From an endosymbiont of Escarpia spicata (GTDB taxonomy: Bacteria > Pseudomonadota > Gammaproteobacteria > Chromatiales > Chromatiaceae), in contig QFXE01000001.1 of the NCBI GenBank assembly GCA_003349915.1, positions 62,001-126,000 on the forward strand: a stretch of DNA of 64,000 bases. The letters are read 5' to 3'. How positions within the stretch are numbered: the first letter of the stretch is position 1; each line of letters starts with the position of its first letter. Below the pieces are notes generated by a model. It searched no databases and was not told the DNA's origin. It was given only the letters and a program-made list of their open reading frames with translations. Positions 26,451 through 35,451 of the stretch are shown piece after piece. The position numbers were made by a program, and so were the translations under genes.

Positions 26451-28996
26451 GAACGTTTATCTCCAGCTACTGAGCGTGTTATCAGTTCCTGTTTCAGGAT
26501 TGATTCTGCGCGGCTGAATGCCGTTTCAATTGACGTCAGCGTATGCGCTCCCCTGTTGTTGAGCGCCAAGTCGTCTACTTGATTGGCATCAGTTGAAGCA
26601 CTGGTGAGTTCTTGCAGGCCAAGATAGGCCGCGGTTCCTTTCATTGCGTGGGCCGAGTCTTTGAAATCAGAGGGGTTGTTGGCGGAGAGTGCTTTGTTCA
26701 TTGCACTGATCAGTTGCCGACCGTCGCGTAGAAAGTTGTCTACCAAGCGTTCAAGAAAGTCGTTGTCCTGACCCAGGTTGATGACCTCATCAAGCACCCT
26801 GCGATCGATGATCGTGGGCACGGCGTCTATCGCTTGAGGCTGTGTAATCGAGCTCAACTCAATGGGGGCTGCTTTTTCTGGCCCTGTATGAGTAGCTTGA
26901 GCAATGGTGTCCAGGAGTTTCGATGAAGAAACGGGTTTTGTCAGGAAAAATTGAATACCGGCATCTTCACACTCCTGCCTGGCTTCCAGTGTGGCGTTGG
27001 CGGTTAGCATGACAAATGGGACGTTTGCATCCACACCATTGGCGAATCGGTACATCTTGAAGGTGTCGAGTCCACCGAGAACCGGCATCTGCATATCGAC
27101 AATGACGAGATCGAACGGCGCACTCTCCAAGGTATCCAGTATCTCCTGACCGTTTTCGACCAGTTTGAATTGGTGTCCTGCTAGTTCGAGCATTCTTCCC
27201 ACCACCATGCGATTTGTCGAGTTGTCCTCGCCGACAAGAATACGCTGCTTTGTTAAGTCGTCCTGGCTGTTGACGGTTTTCGCCTTCAAGTCTACGACAT
27301 GCTCTTGTTCAGCCCGGTTTGCATGGGCGGCATGCAGTGCGTTGAAGAGTATGGATTTGTCAACGGGAGAAGGGAGAGTTGAGATAAGGCTGGTAACCTC
27401 GTCCAATGGGAATATCGGCACACCATCGGGCAGTATGACCAAAATGTCGAAACTGTCCATTGCAAGTTCGTCACGGAAGGATTCAAGCAGTTCCCGCATC
27501 TGCTCGTCTACTGGGACTTGATCGATAATTAATAATTGATAGGGTGCCTGTTGACGATTTTCTCCGAGTATGAGCCGAAACATCTCTCGCGAGTTCTGGA
27601 CATCCTGAAAGGAGACTCCCCACTCTCGAAGGTACTTTCCGGCTATCGTCTTTACGCCGGTTTTTTCGCAAAGCCGGATTACCCGGCAGTTTTCCAATTG
27701 CGTGTCTATGCCGGCTTTGGCAGGGGGTGAACTGGATTTGAATTCGATATCGAACCAGAATGTCGTGCCGACATCAGGTGTGCTTTCCAGTCCAATTTGT
27801 CCACCCATCAATTCGACCAGTTGCTTGGCGATGGCGGTTCCGAGGCCGCTACCACCAAAACGTCGGGTGGTGCTTTCATCAGCCTGGTTGAACTTATCGA
27901 AGATGGTCGCCTGCTTCTCTTGTGGAATACCAATTCCACTGTCTATGACCTCGAAATGGATCAAAGCCTGTTTTTCAATGAGATGAGTTAAATGGCAGCG
28001 TATCTCGACGGTTCCCGTAGGTGTGAATTTGATCGCATTGCCGATCAGGTTGATCAAAATCTGACGCAGATGTAAAGGGTCGCCTATGAGCAGGTGAGGA
28101 ATTTCAAGGCTGACATTATTGATTAAACGTATATTTTTCTGTTGCGCCTGCGGAGATAGCATGCGCATGGTGTGAGTAATCAGTTCATGCAGATCAAATT
28201 GTGTCTGTTCGAGGATGAGTTTTCCTGCTTCAATCTTTGAAAAATCAAGTATGTCCTCAATGAGCATGAAAAGCGTTTGGCCTGAATTGGCAATGGCATT
28301 GGCATATTCACGTTCTTCCGAGGGAAGATCGGAGCACTTCAATAGCTCACTGATACCAATAATTCCGTTTAGAGGGGTTCTGATTTCATGGCTCATACGG
28401 GCGAGAAAATCACTTTTTGCCCGGTTAGCGTCCTCAGCGCGTTTGCGTTCTTTATGAATGCGTCTGATGAGTACGGCGGCGTACCCCGGTAATACCAGAA
28501 AAGATGCAAGCAGCCCCAACCCCAGGCTTATATGGGAATGCCAGAATTCGTTGGTGGCAATGACGATACTGAAACCGATAACGGAAAGGGCTGTGGAAAA
28601 ATGGAGGTACCTCTCTCCGTAGCGAAACCCGTTGCCGAATGTCACCCATAGATAAAGCCAGACCCAAGGTGCAAGGAGGTCGTTGGTAAAACTCGATACG
28701 ATACTGAAACCAGCAATATCCGACACAATGCTGATGATGCGACGTGGATGGGATACTCCCCGCCAAATTAACGTAGTAATGAAAATTCCGATGGAAAAAA
28801 AGAGAAAACTGGATATCAGGATCGTGGTCAGCGTCCGGGGGTGCTGCAGGGGCAGGTTGCTCGGCCCTGAAAATAACAGATAGAAAAGCACTGCGGATGA
28901 CAGAATGATGCGAACAAGCGCCTGTTCCTGCTCAGAGTTTTCTCTGTCTACAAATATGCGTTTTAGAAATTGATAAATGTCTTTAATAGACTGCAT
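26435..28996 (-). CDS. rpfC: RpfC-like hybrid sensor histidine kinase
   Basis: 853 residues. A five- or six-helix membrane input domain (about 28-178) is followed by HisKA with H203 (SHEIRTPLNG), HATPase (N-box about 316-325, DSGIGI 352-357, GGSGLG 381-386), a receiver-like domain without an aspartate box (about 435-560), a true receiver with D634 (VIVDMQMP) and an Hpt domain with H783 (SAHAMKGTAAYLG). This is the RpfC plan plus one extra degenerate receiver. RpfC senses DSF, passes phosphate to RpfG and binds RpfF to limit synthesis. The gene lies opposite and convergent to rpfF. The membrane domain (GNGFRYGERYLHFSTALSVIG) is clearly shared with the protein at 31899-33857. Confidence 0.9.
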   Translation of the reverse strand: MQSIKDIYQFLKRIFVDRENSEQEQALVRIILSSAVLFYLLFSGPSNLPLQHPRTLTTILISSFLFFSIGIFITTLIWRGVSHPRRIISIVSDIAGFSIVSSFTNDLLAPWVWLYLWVTFGNGFRYGERYLHFSTALSVIGFSIVIATNEFWHSHISLGLGLLASFLVLPGYAAVLIRRIHKERKRAEDANRAKSDFLARMSHEIRTPLNGIIGISELLKCSDLPSEEREYANAIANSGQTLFMLIEDILDFSKIEAGKLILEQTQFDLHELITHTMRMLSPQAQQKNIRLINNVSLEIPHLLIGDPLHLRQILINLIGNAIKFTPTGTVEIRCHLTHLIEKQALIHFEVIDSGIGIPQEKQATIFDKFNQADESTTRRFGGSGLGTAIAKQLVELMGGQIGLESTPDVGTTFWFDIEFKSSSPPAKAGIDTQLENCRVIRLCEKTGVKTIAGKYLREWGVSFQDVQNSREMFRLILGENRQQAPYQLLIIDQVPVDEQMRELLESFRDELAMDSFDILVILPDGVPIFPLDEVTSLISTLPSPVDKSILFNALHAAHANRAEQEHVVDLKAKTVNSQDDLTKQRILVGEDNSTNRMVVGRMLELAGHQFKLVENGQEILDTLESAPFDLVIVDMQMPVLGGLDTFKMYRFANGVDANVPFVMLTANATLEARQECEDAGIQFFLTKPVSSSKLLDTIAQATHTGPEKAAPIELSSITQPQAIDAVPTIIDRRVLDEVINLGQDNDFLERLVDNFLRDGRQLISAMNKALSANNPSDFKDSAHAMKGTAAYLGLQELTSASTDANQVDDLALNNRGAHTLTSIETAFSRAESILKQELITRSVAGDKRSQPTA

Positions 28997-29354
28997 AACT
29001 TGTATAATATCGTTGTGCGCGACTTGGTCGGATAGCGTTGGTCAATAGGTCGATAGTCTTGAGTTTAGGGTATCGTTCCTATATTTAGAGTGTCTGATGA
29101 TGGTATGCGTGTTTCCTCCTTTTGGGGTTGAAGGGTCGCGTATAAGCATATTCCAAGTCTATGCCAGAGAATGCGAAGAAACACTGATATTATAAAGAAC
29201 AACAATATTTATTCTGCATTTCGATGTGAAATATTTAATTCATATTTGCTTTGTATCTCTTCGCAGTGGTTGTTTCAGGACACGACATTGAGGCATTTTT
29301 CGATCATGGCCTCTAATTCGCATATGGTTGGTAATAGTAAAGGTAATCAGAAAG
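28997..29354. promoter_or_regulatory. Divergent AT-rich region between rpfC and the ACP gene
   Basis: 358 bases with no convincing gene. It must hold the promoters for rpfC (minus) and for the ACP-ketosynthase pair (plus). Base composition is visibly lower in GC than the flanking genes. I see no clear -35/-10 pair; an 87-codon frame at 29171-29434 is AT-rich, overlaps the ACP gene in another frame and has no ribosome site, so I do not call it. Confidence 0.4.
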
Positions 29355-29597
29355 ATGAGTCTGGATATAGAAACGGTCGTAATCTCGGCGATCGCCACTC
29401 AAAAGCAGCTGAATACAGCCAGCATAAAACGTGAATCACGTCTTCAGGATTTAGGTGTTTCCTCACTGGACGCAATCACGATTGTCTATGAGGTCGAGGA
29501 GGCCTTCGACGTCGAGATACCTAATGCTGAACTTGAAAAACTGGAAACGGTTGGCGACATCGTGGACGGTGTCGGCAGTCTGCTCGCGGGTAAGTAA
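29355..29597 (+). CDS. Stand-alone acyl carrier protein
   Basis: An 80-residue ACP. The phosphopantetheine site is S37 in LGVSSLDAI, where the usual DSL is SSL; the helix III pattern EEAFDVEIP is standard. It is not the housekeeping acpP, which normally sits in the fab cluster with the DSL motif. ATG 29355 is chosen with AAAGG about 11 bases upstream; an earlier TTG frame start (29328) adds nine non-family residues. It is followed after 5 bases by a ketosynthase, so the two probably act together on acyl chains inside the Rpf island. Confidence 0.9.
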   Translation: MSLDIETVVISAIATQKQLNTASIKRESRLQDLGVSSLDAITIVYEVEEAFDVEIPNAELEKLETVGDIVDGVGSLLAGK

Positions 29598-29602
29598 GTC
29601 CC

Positions 29603-30811
29603 GTGGGCGAACGTATTGTTATTACCGGATTGGGATCTGTTTCCGCGCTTGGTGTGGGCGTTGAGCCGTTTCGTTCGGCATTGCTTGCGGGAACTGCCGG
29701 GATTCGTGATCTCGAAAAAATAGACTGCAGTGGTTTGCGGGTGGTTATTGGTGCCCAAGTACCCCATTTTAAGGCGGCCGATTATCTCGATGAGGCACTA
29801 TTGCCCTATCTCGATCGTTTTTCACAGTTTGCCTTGATTGCAACAAAAGAAGCCTTGAATGATTCTGGGTTAACCGCCGGGCAATATGAGAATGCTGCTG
29901 CGATTATCGGTACAGGTTGCGGCGGAAAGGAGACGGATGAGGCCACCTATTCCCAGCTCTATCGTGATGGGCGATCACGGGTACATCCACTGACGATACC
30001 GAAAGGGATGCCGAGTGCGGCAGCAAGCCAAGTCAGTCTGCAAATGAAGATCAAAGGGCCGGTGTTTTTCGTAACAAGCGCCTGTACCTCGTCCGGACAT
30101 GCCATTGCACAGGCAGCGTTGATGATACGGCATGGTTTGGTTGACGTTGCAATCGCGGGTGGCACTGATGCGCCATTTACCTGTGGACTGTTAAAGTCCT
30201 GGGATATGCTGCGGGTGCTGTCAAAAGATACATGCAGGCCATTTTCCAAGGACAGATCCGGCATGGTGCTCGGAGAAGGGGCGGGTATCCTTGTTCTTGA
30301 ATCAGAACGTCACGCCAAGGCAAGAGGTGCAGACATCTATGCTGAATTAGCGGGTTTCGGCATGTCATCGGATGCGGGGCATATTACTGATCCTTCTGTG
30401 GATGGAGCGGCAAGAACTATCGGGTTGTGCCTGCAGGATGCGCAATTGAGTCCGGCGGATGTGCAATACATCAACGCCCACGGCACTGCGACTCAGGCAA
30501 ATGATGTTACGGAAACGGCAGCGATCAGCAAGATCTTCAAGGAAAACGCCGCTTCTTTAGCAGTGAGTTCAACGAAATCGATGCATGGACATGCGCTGGG
30601 TGCTGCGGGTGGGCTTGAACTGGTGGCGACGGTATTGTCTGTGAAGGAGGGGTTCATACCGCCAACAGTAAATTTTACTGAAGCAGGTGATGGATGCGAT
30701 CTGGATTATGTGCCCAATGAAGTGAGGTTTGGGTCCATTGATGCTGCACTCAGCAACTCTTTCGCTTTTGGTGGGTTGAACGCGGTGCTGGCCGTGCGTG
30801 CCTTTCAGTAA
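29603..30811 (+). CDS. Beta-ketoacyl-ACP synthase (KAS II/FabF family)
   Basis: A 402-residue condensing enzyme. The catalytic triad is complete: C161 in SACTSSGHA, H293 in NAHGTATQAND and H330 in SMHGHALGAAGG. It elongates an ACP-bound acyl chain with malonyl-ACP. It starts at GTG 29603, just after the ACP stop (29597), so the two are one transcript. It is not next to fabG or fabD, so it is a specialised copy. The position between rpfC and a methyltransferase suggests a role in making or modifying the signal or a lipid under its control. It could also serve an unrelated lipid or polyene pathway. Confidence 0.9.
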   Translation: MGERIVITGLGSVSALGVGVEPFRSALLAGTAGIRDLEKIDCSGLRVVIGAQVPHFKAADYLDEALLPYLDRFSQFALIATKEALNDSGLTAGQYENAAAIIGTGCGGKETDEATYSQLYRDGRSRVHPLTIPKGMPSAAASQVSLQMKIKGPVFFVTSACTSSGHAIAQAALMIRHGLVDVAIAGGTDAPFTCGLLKSWDMLRVLSKDTCRPFSKDRSGMVLGEGAGILVLESERHAKARGADIYAELAGFGMSSDAGHITDPSVDGAARTIGLCLQDAQLSPADVQYINAHGTATQANDVTETAAISKIFKENAASLAVSSTKSMHGHALGAAGGLELVATVLSVKEGFIPPTVNFTEAGDGCDLDYVPNEVRFGSIDAALSNSFAFGGLNAVLAVRAFQ

Positions 30812-30830
30812 CAAAAGATGCAGGCGCGTC

Positions 30831-31880
30831 TCAGGTCTTCTTGAAGAGAAACTGGCCATTGCCGAATACTTCACCTTCCATCGGGGCAAAGCAGGCTTTG
30901 CAAAGGGAGAAGTAGTTGTTCCAGTACAGGATATCGTCTGTTGAAAGCTCATCTTGGCTGACGTTATCCATGTTATTCCAGAAACGTTCGTGCCACTGAT
31001 TCAGCGTGCGCCAGTAGTTCATCCCATTGACAAACCAGCCCTGTTCCAGGGAGAAACCACTCTCTTGTTTGGCTATCAGGTCGTAAGGCCAGATTCTCCC
31101 CCCTGGAAAATAGTCTCCAATCAGTGTTTTTTCTGGGGTGAGGAAACGGGGGATAGGGATGCGGGACACAATCAGGTGGTGGAACGCGAAGCCGCCAGGT
31201 TTGGTCAGAATTGCTATTTTTTTAAATAATTCCGCGAGATTTCTTGCATGTTCAAGAACACCAATGGAGAAAACCCTGTCAAATTTTCCAATTCCAAGCG
31301 TCTCTTCGGTGAGATCTGCGAAATCACCCGTGATGAGTTTGAAACGTTTTGATGAAAGGGGATGTGCAGGATCGTTTCTTGCATTGTTGATATAACTGCT
31401 CTGTGTTGTACTGGCTGTGATCGAAGCAATCTGAAGTTGCGGATAGTTTTCTATCAGGTAACGCTCGAAAGAGCCGAATCCGCAGCCGATGTTCAGAATC
31501 TGTTCATCACCCTGGAGTCCTGCTCGTTTGCAGATGGTTTTGAATTTACTTCTCTGCGCCTTTTCCAATGATATTTCTATCGTCGCGGCTGCAGCGCCGT
31601 TTTCGCTGTAGAGCGCCATGGAATAGGCCAGGTATTCGCTATCCAGAAAACTGCGAAAAAAAGCTTCTGACGCGTCGTAATGCTGTGCCATCAGATGACT
31701 TGTGGTTTCCCACATGGGGCCATGAGAGGCGATTTGGATTAATTTCTCGGAGATTTTCTCAGGATTCTCCAACTGTTCCTGATACTCACGGGTAAAAAAA
31801 CGGTTGAGTCTTTTTTCTGTCAGTTTCAGTGCGTCCGAACCAAATGGCTGAACTTTTGGGTCAATCTGTCGTTTTGGCAT
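30831..31880 (-). CDS. Cyclopropane-fatty-acid-synthase family methyltransferase
   Basis: A 349-residue class I SAM methyltransferase. The N-terminal segment HYDASEAFFRSFLDSEYLAYSMALY is typical of the CFA synthase/mycolic acid methyltransferase family; SAM motif I is ILNIGCGFGSFE (about 148-159). The segment VFSIGVLEHARN corresponds to the family acidic motif. The family adds a methylene or methyl group across or onto a carbon chain, but some members methylate small amines, so the substrate is open. It is cytosolic, transcribed with the RpfC-like second gene 18 bases upstream, and convergent to the ketosynthase. Confidence 0.85.
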   Translation of the reverse strand: MPKRQIDPKVQPFGSDALKLTEKRLNRFFTREYQEQLENPEKISEKLIQIASHGPMWETTSHLMAQHYDASEAFFRSFLDSEYLAYSMALYSENGAAAATIEISLEKAQRSKFKTICKRAGLQGDEQILNIGCGFGSFERYLIENYPQLQIASITASTTQSSYINNARNDPAHPLSSKRFKLITGDFADLTEETLGIGKFDRVFSIGVLEHARNLAELFKKIAILTKPGGFAFHHLIVSRIPIPRFLTPEKTLIGDYFPGGRIWPYDLIAKQESGFSLEQGWFVNGMNYWRTLNQWHERFWNNMDNVSQDELSTDDILYWNNYFSLCKACFAPMEGEVFGNGQFLFKKT

Positions 31881-31898
31881 TAATCAGCGGTCAAAGGG

Positions 31899-33857
31899 TT
31901 AGCTGAGATAGGAGCTGGTTTCATCGTCCTTGGAGAGAAATCGCATGAGTGCGTCACTGGTGCGGGTGAAGGTGGCGCGCATCTCCTGCAGGATGTTGGC
32001 ACCATGGGCATCGAATTCGGAAGGAAGTATACGTGATGCGCTGAGGCTGTATTCATAGAGTGCGAATGCCCCCAAGTGTCCTGCGCTGTCCACGAACAGA
32101 TGAGCGAGGTCTTTAAAGAGTTCATTGTCGTTATCGGCAAGGGCCTGATCCATTTGTTGCAGTGTTCTTTCGCTATCGAGAGTGAAGGTTGTAATCAGAT
32201 TGGAGATGAACTGCGGATCGTTCCCGAGTATCTCGAGATTCTTCAGAACGCTGACATCCAGTGTGTCAGCATTGTGGAAACGGGTGGTGATGCTGTCTTC
32301 AGGTGTTGCAGTTGTACTTTCTCTGGTTTTTTCCTGATCAGACGAGATAACTGCAGTAACTGTTTTAACCAACTCGTTTTGTTGAATAGGTTTGAAGATG
32401 CAGGCATCGGCTTCAGCACTTTTTCACTCTCTGATTGTTGCGGGGGAATTCTCGTCTGTTATTACTACAAACGGCATCCATCTGCGCATGGAGTGGGTGA
32501 AATGGTGGAGTTTTATGACCTGAATACCGCTCATGACCGGCATGGAGAGATTGACAATTGCAAGATCGAAATGGTGGCTCTCGAGTGCATCCAGCGCCTG
32601 TTCTCCATTTTCTACTGCGTAGACCCGGTGGCCCTCCTGCTTCAACGCGCGTTCGATGCTGCTTCGGTCGACTGGATTATTTTCGGCAACCAGGATCTCT
32701 TGCGGTGGGAGAGAGCAGGCTTTGAGGTTAAGTCGACTGATCAGGCTGACAACGCTCTTTTCACTATCCTGAATTTCCGGGTTGGCACGCAGGGCCGCGA
32801 ACAGAATGGATTTATTGAGTGGTGTTTCAAGGATCTGTGAGTAGCCAGCCTGGAGGAGTTGTTGGCGATATTGCTCAGGCTGTTTTGGGCCAAGGAAAAA
32901 CAGGGAAGTATTGGCCAGCGCTGGCTCTTCGGAAATGGCCGCAGCGATCTGTAGGGGATCCAATTCCAACTGACGATGGTCCACCAACAGGATATCAAAG
33001 GGTTGAACGCCTTGGGTGTCGGCGTTCACCATCAATCGGTTGAAGGCCTGCATGCTGTTCTGACTCGTCTCGAACGCATGATTCCAGTCGTTGAGATAGG
33101 TGCTGAGGTGCTCCGCATTGGTCGGATTCCTGGAAAGCAGTAGTACCTTGCGATTATTGCTGTGTGCACCTGACTCCGCTTCCAATGCGGATTCTGTGAA
33201 AGGGAATGCCAGATCCACGGTATCCTGGGCACTCTCGATGCCTGTATCTTGTGGAGTCTCCGGAAGTACTTCTTTCGTGGTGATCTCTTCAGAATCCAAT
33301 GGACCCCAGCTATCGCTTCCCACAGCCTTAATGATAGATGCGAGGTAGAGAGAGACGCCGGTTATTCCAGCTAAAGCGCCCATCCCCTGTAACAGATGCT
33401 GAGACCAGAAGGTGCTCGTAATCAGTGCGGCACCGAGACCGAGAATACTGACCGATAGGGTGAAGTAGAGATAGGAGGCGCCAAACCGAAATCCATTGCT
33501 ACTGATGAGCAGTGGATAGAGAAATAGCAGAAACAGACCATTTTTGCAGCTGAAAAAAGTGAGGCAGGAGAGAAAGGCAACATCGGCAATGATGCCGGCA
33601 ATCCGCCGGGAAGACGAGGGGTGTGGGTCGTTAATGATAAAGAGCAACATGGTGGCGGCAAAAACAACGTAACCGGTTGCAAGAATTAACGGTGGAGATA
33701 GCTCGGAACCTGTGTGGCTGAGGTAGGTCTGAATAACCAGCCAGGAGAAAATCGGTAGGGCGACCAGCAGGCGAATGCCTGAATGCTCGATTTCAAAATC
33801 GGGGAATTGATTGAAACCGAAAGGACGTCTGCCGTGGAAGGTGGGCTGATTTTGCAT
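31899..33857 (-). pseudogene. RpfC-like membrane protein without kinase domains, interrupted by UGA (RpfH-like position)
   Basis: From ATG 33857 (AAGGAAAG before it) the frame codes membrane helices (about 30-180), an RpfC-type degenerate receiver (235-360) and a receiver (387-477), then a UGA at 32424-32426, and continues in the same frame through the rest of the receiver and an Hpt-like domain to 31899. HisKA and HATPase are absent. The receiver has N436 where the phospho-acceptor Asp should be; the Hpt retains its His but has lost the following Lys-Gly. Across 28 positions around the UGA the sequence aligns without gaps to the RpfC at 26435-28996, the UGA matching a Cys. In Xanthomonas rpfH, also an input-domain-only RpfC relative, lies between rpfC and rpfG. 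It is likely a decayed or kinase-dead receptor; a 477-residue truncated product is possible. Confidence 0.75.
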
Positions 33858-33916
33858 ATTGCTTTCCTTGGCGCTAAGGAGCTGCTGAACGAGGTATGGA
33901 CGGCAGTCTTGTGGCC

Positions 33917-33939
33917 CAAAAAACGGTCGGGAGCCGTTT
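33917..33939 (-). terminator. Probable terminator downstream of rpfG
   Basis: On the minus strand AAACGG (33934-33939) pairs with CCGTTT (33921-33926) around a 7-base loop and is followed by a run of T (33918-33923). It lies in the 231 bases between rpfG and the RpfC-like gene, which otherwise hold no gene I can support. Confidence 0.5.
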
Positions 33940-34088
33940 CTCATACCAGCCTCGAAAGGGATAAGCGTATGGAATCTTTGAATAAATTCCCATCTGCTGC
34001 GTTAAAAATTTGGGTAATAGGCCGCCTATTGCCCGTAATTTCCGTCTCGCATCGTAAAATTGTATCTCACAACTCTGCATACCCAGTC

Positions 34089-35162
34089 TCATTCAGAGGC
34101 TCCTAAGCCTGTGGCCTGCCTCGGAGCGTCGTCGAGTGAGTCGTGAATCTCGATGACCCTCCCAAAGCGTGTGAGAAATGCCCCCAGACAGTCTGGGTCG
34201 AAATGGCGGCCTTTCTCCTGCTTCAGATAGGCCAATGCTTCGTTTACGCTCCATGCCCGCTTATAAGGTCTTTCCGAAATCAAGGCATCGAAAACATCGG
34301 CAACAGCTACGATGCGTGCCTCTATTGGGATTTTATCTCCTTTTTTTCCGTATGGATAGCCGCTGCCATCGAAATGCTCATGATGGTGGAGGGCGATAAT
34401 CGCGCCCATCTGCAGATATTTGGAAGGGCTCTCACATAAGATATCATGCCCTGCCTGTGAGTGGCTCTGCATGATCTGCCACTCATCGGCCGCCAGGGTG
34501 CCTGTCTTGCGCAGGATCGCGTCCGGGATGGCGATCTTTCCGATATCGTGCATTGGTGCGGCATGTCTGATCAGATGGCACTCATCTTTGGACATGCCGA
34601 TCTCTTCGGCGATGATCTCGCTGTATTGAGACATCCTCAGTACATGATTCCCGGTTTCCTGATCGCGGAACTCCCCTGCTTTCGCTAAACGCAGGAGAGT
34701 CTCCTGTTCGCGCAGATGCAACTCTTCAGTGGTATCCCTGATCTCCCGTTCCAGCCAGGAGGCGCGGTCCTTGATAATCTGCTGTTGACGACGAATTGTC
34801 AGCAGGTTGTGGCACCTGGCCCTGCATTCGGTATGGTCTATCGGTTTTGTCAGAAAATCGGTAGCGCCTGATTCGAGTGCGCGGTATCGCACCGACTTAT
34901 CCTCGACACAAGTGATGATCACAACGGGGATATCACTGCAGGAGGGGATTTTTCTCAGCCATTGGATAAACTCCACGCCATCCATCTGCGGCATTTTGAA
35001 ATCGGTAATGACAAGATCGAACTCGTTGTGTTTGGCCCACTCCAACGCAGAGACCGGGTCGGCAAAGGATTGCGTAGTGACGTCCGGTTCGATTGAACGG
35101 GTGAGCTCCTCCAGTATCATCCGGCTGATGGATTGATCATCGATGATTAGAACCTGGGGCAT
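34089..35162 (-). CDS. rpfG: RpfG-like response regulator, HD-GYP cyclic-di-GMP phosphodiesterase
   Basis: A 357-residue protein with a receiver (1-120, phospho-acceptor D54 in LVITDFKMP) and an HD-GYP domain (about 160-340) with H205-D206 (MHDIGK), HHHEHFDG near 260 and GSGYP at 266-270, all intact. RpfG is phosphorylated by RpfC and then breaks down c-di-GMP, linking DSF to biofilm and exopolysaccharide control. It is the phosphorelay output expected for the RpfC at 26435-28996, here separated from it by four genes. Transcription probably ends at 33917-33939. Confidence 0.93.
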   Translation of the reverse strand: MPQVLIIDDQSISRMILEELTRSIEPDVTTQSFADPVSALEWAKHNEFDLVITDFKMPQMDGVEFIQWLRKIPSCSDIPVVIITCVEDKSVRYRALESGATDFLTKPIDHTECRARCHNLLTIRRQQQIIKDRASWLEREIRDTTEELHLREQETLLRLAKAGEFRDQETGNHVLRMSQYSEIIAEEIGMSKDECHLIRHAAPMHDIGKIAIPDAILRKTGTLAADEWQIMQSHSQAGHDILCESPSKYLQMGAIIALHHHEHFDGSGYPYGKKGDKIPIEARIVAVADVFDALISERPYKRAWSVNEALAYLKQEKGRHFDPDCLGAFLTRFGRVIEIHDSLDDAPRQATGLGASE

Positions 35163-35257
35163 CGCTTAGTCTAACCTCATTGCCAACTCATTGAAAAGTA
35201 GTGCAAACCCAACTTTACCTGATGAGCAGTTTCAGGCAATACCCTATCAGAATTAAA

Positions 35258-35285
35258 GTCACAAATCATGAGTTGCTCATGTGAC
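35258..35285 (-). terminator. Weak terminator-like hairpin after the tandem-receiver gene
   Basis: GTCAC/GTGAC outer arms (35258-35262 and 35281-35285) with an inner ATGAG/CTCAT stem, followed on the minus strand by a short T run. It lies in the 289-base gap between rpfG and the tandem-receiver gene, which holds no gene. Confidence 0.3.
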
Positions 35286-35451
35286 CTTTTTCGTGATCAA
35301 ACAACGATACTGTGGATTTCTGTAAATGGAAGTCTGGGGTCTGGATAAATTCAACTCGTTACAAAAAATAACTCTTGATGGAAGGAATAGGTGGGCATCT
35401 AATATTTCTGTTATTTTACAATGCCTTAGATTAATTTTTTTGTCGTAATGC

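Noticed and set aside
29171-29434. An 87-codon frame before and overlapping the ACP gene
   Set aside because: It overlaps the ACP in another frame, is low in GC, and lacks a ribosome site.
31899-32372. A separate Hpt protein gene
   Set aside because: The only start is a TTG without a ribosome site; the sequence is the continuation of the upstream frame.
32424-32426. UGA read as selenocysteine in the RpfC-like gene
   Set aside because: The UGA aligns with a Cys, but the short hairpin downstream lacks the GGUCU-type loop of bacterial SECIS elements, and this Cys is not a redox site. A nonsense change is simpler.
33874-34092. A 72-codon minus-strand frame between rpfG and the RpfC-like gene
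   Set aside because: It runs through a terminator-like hairpin and the end of rpfG, with no family match.
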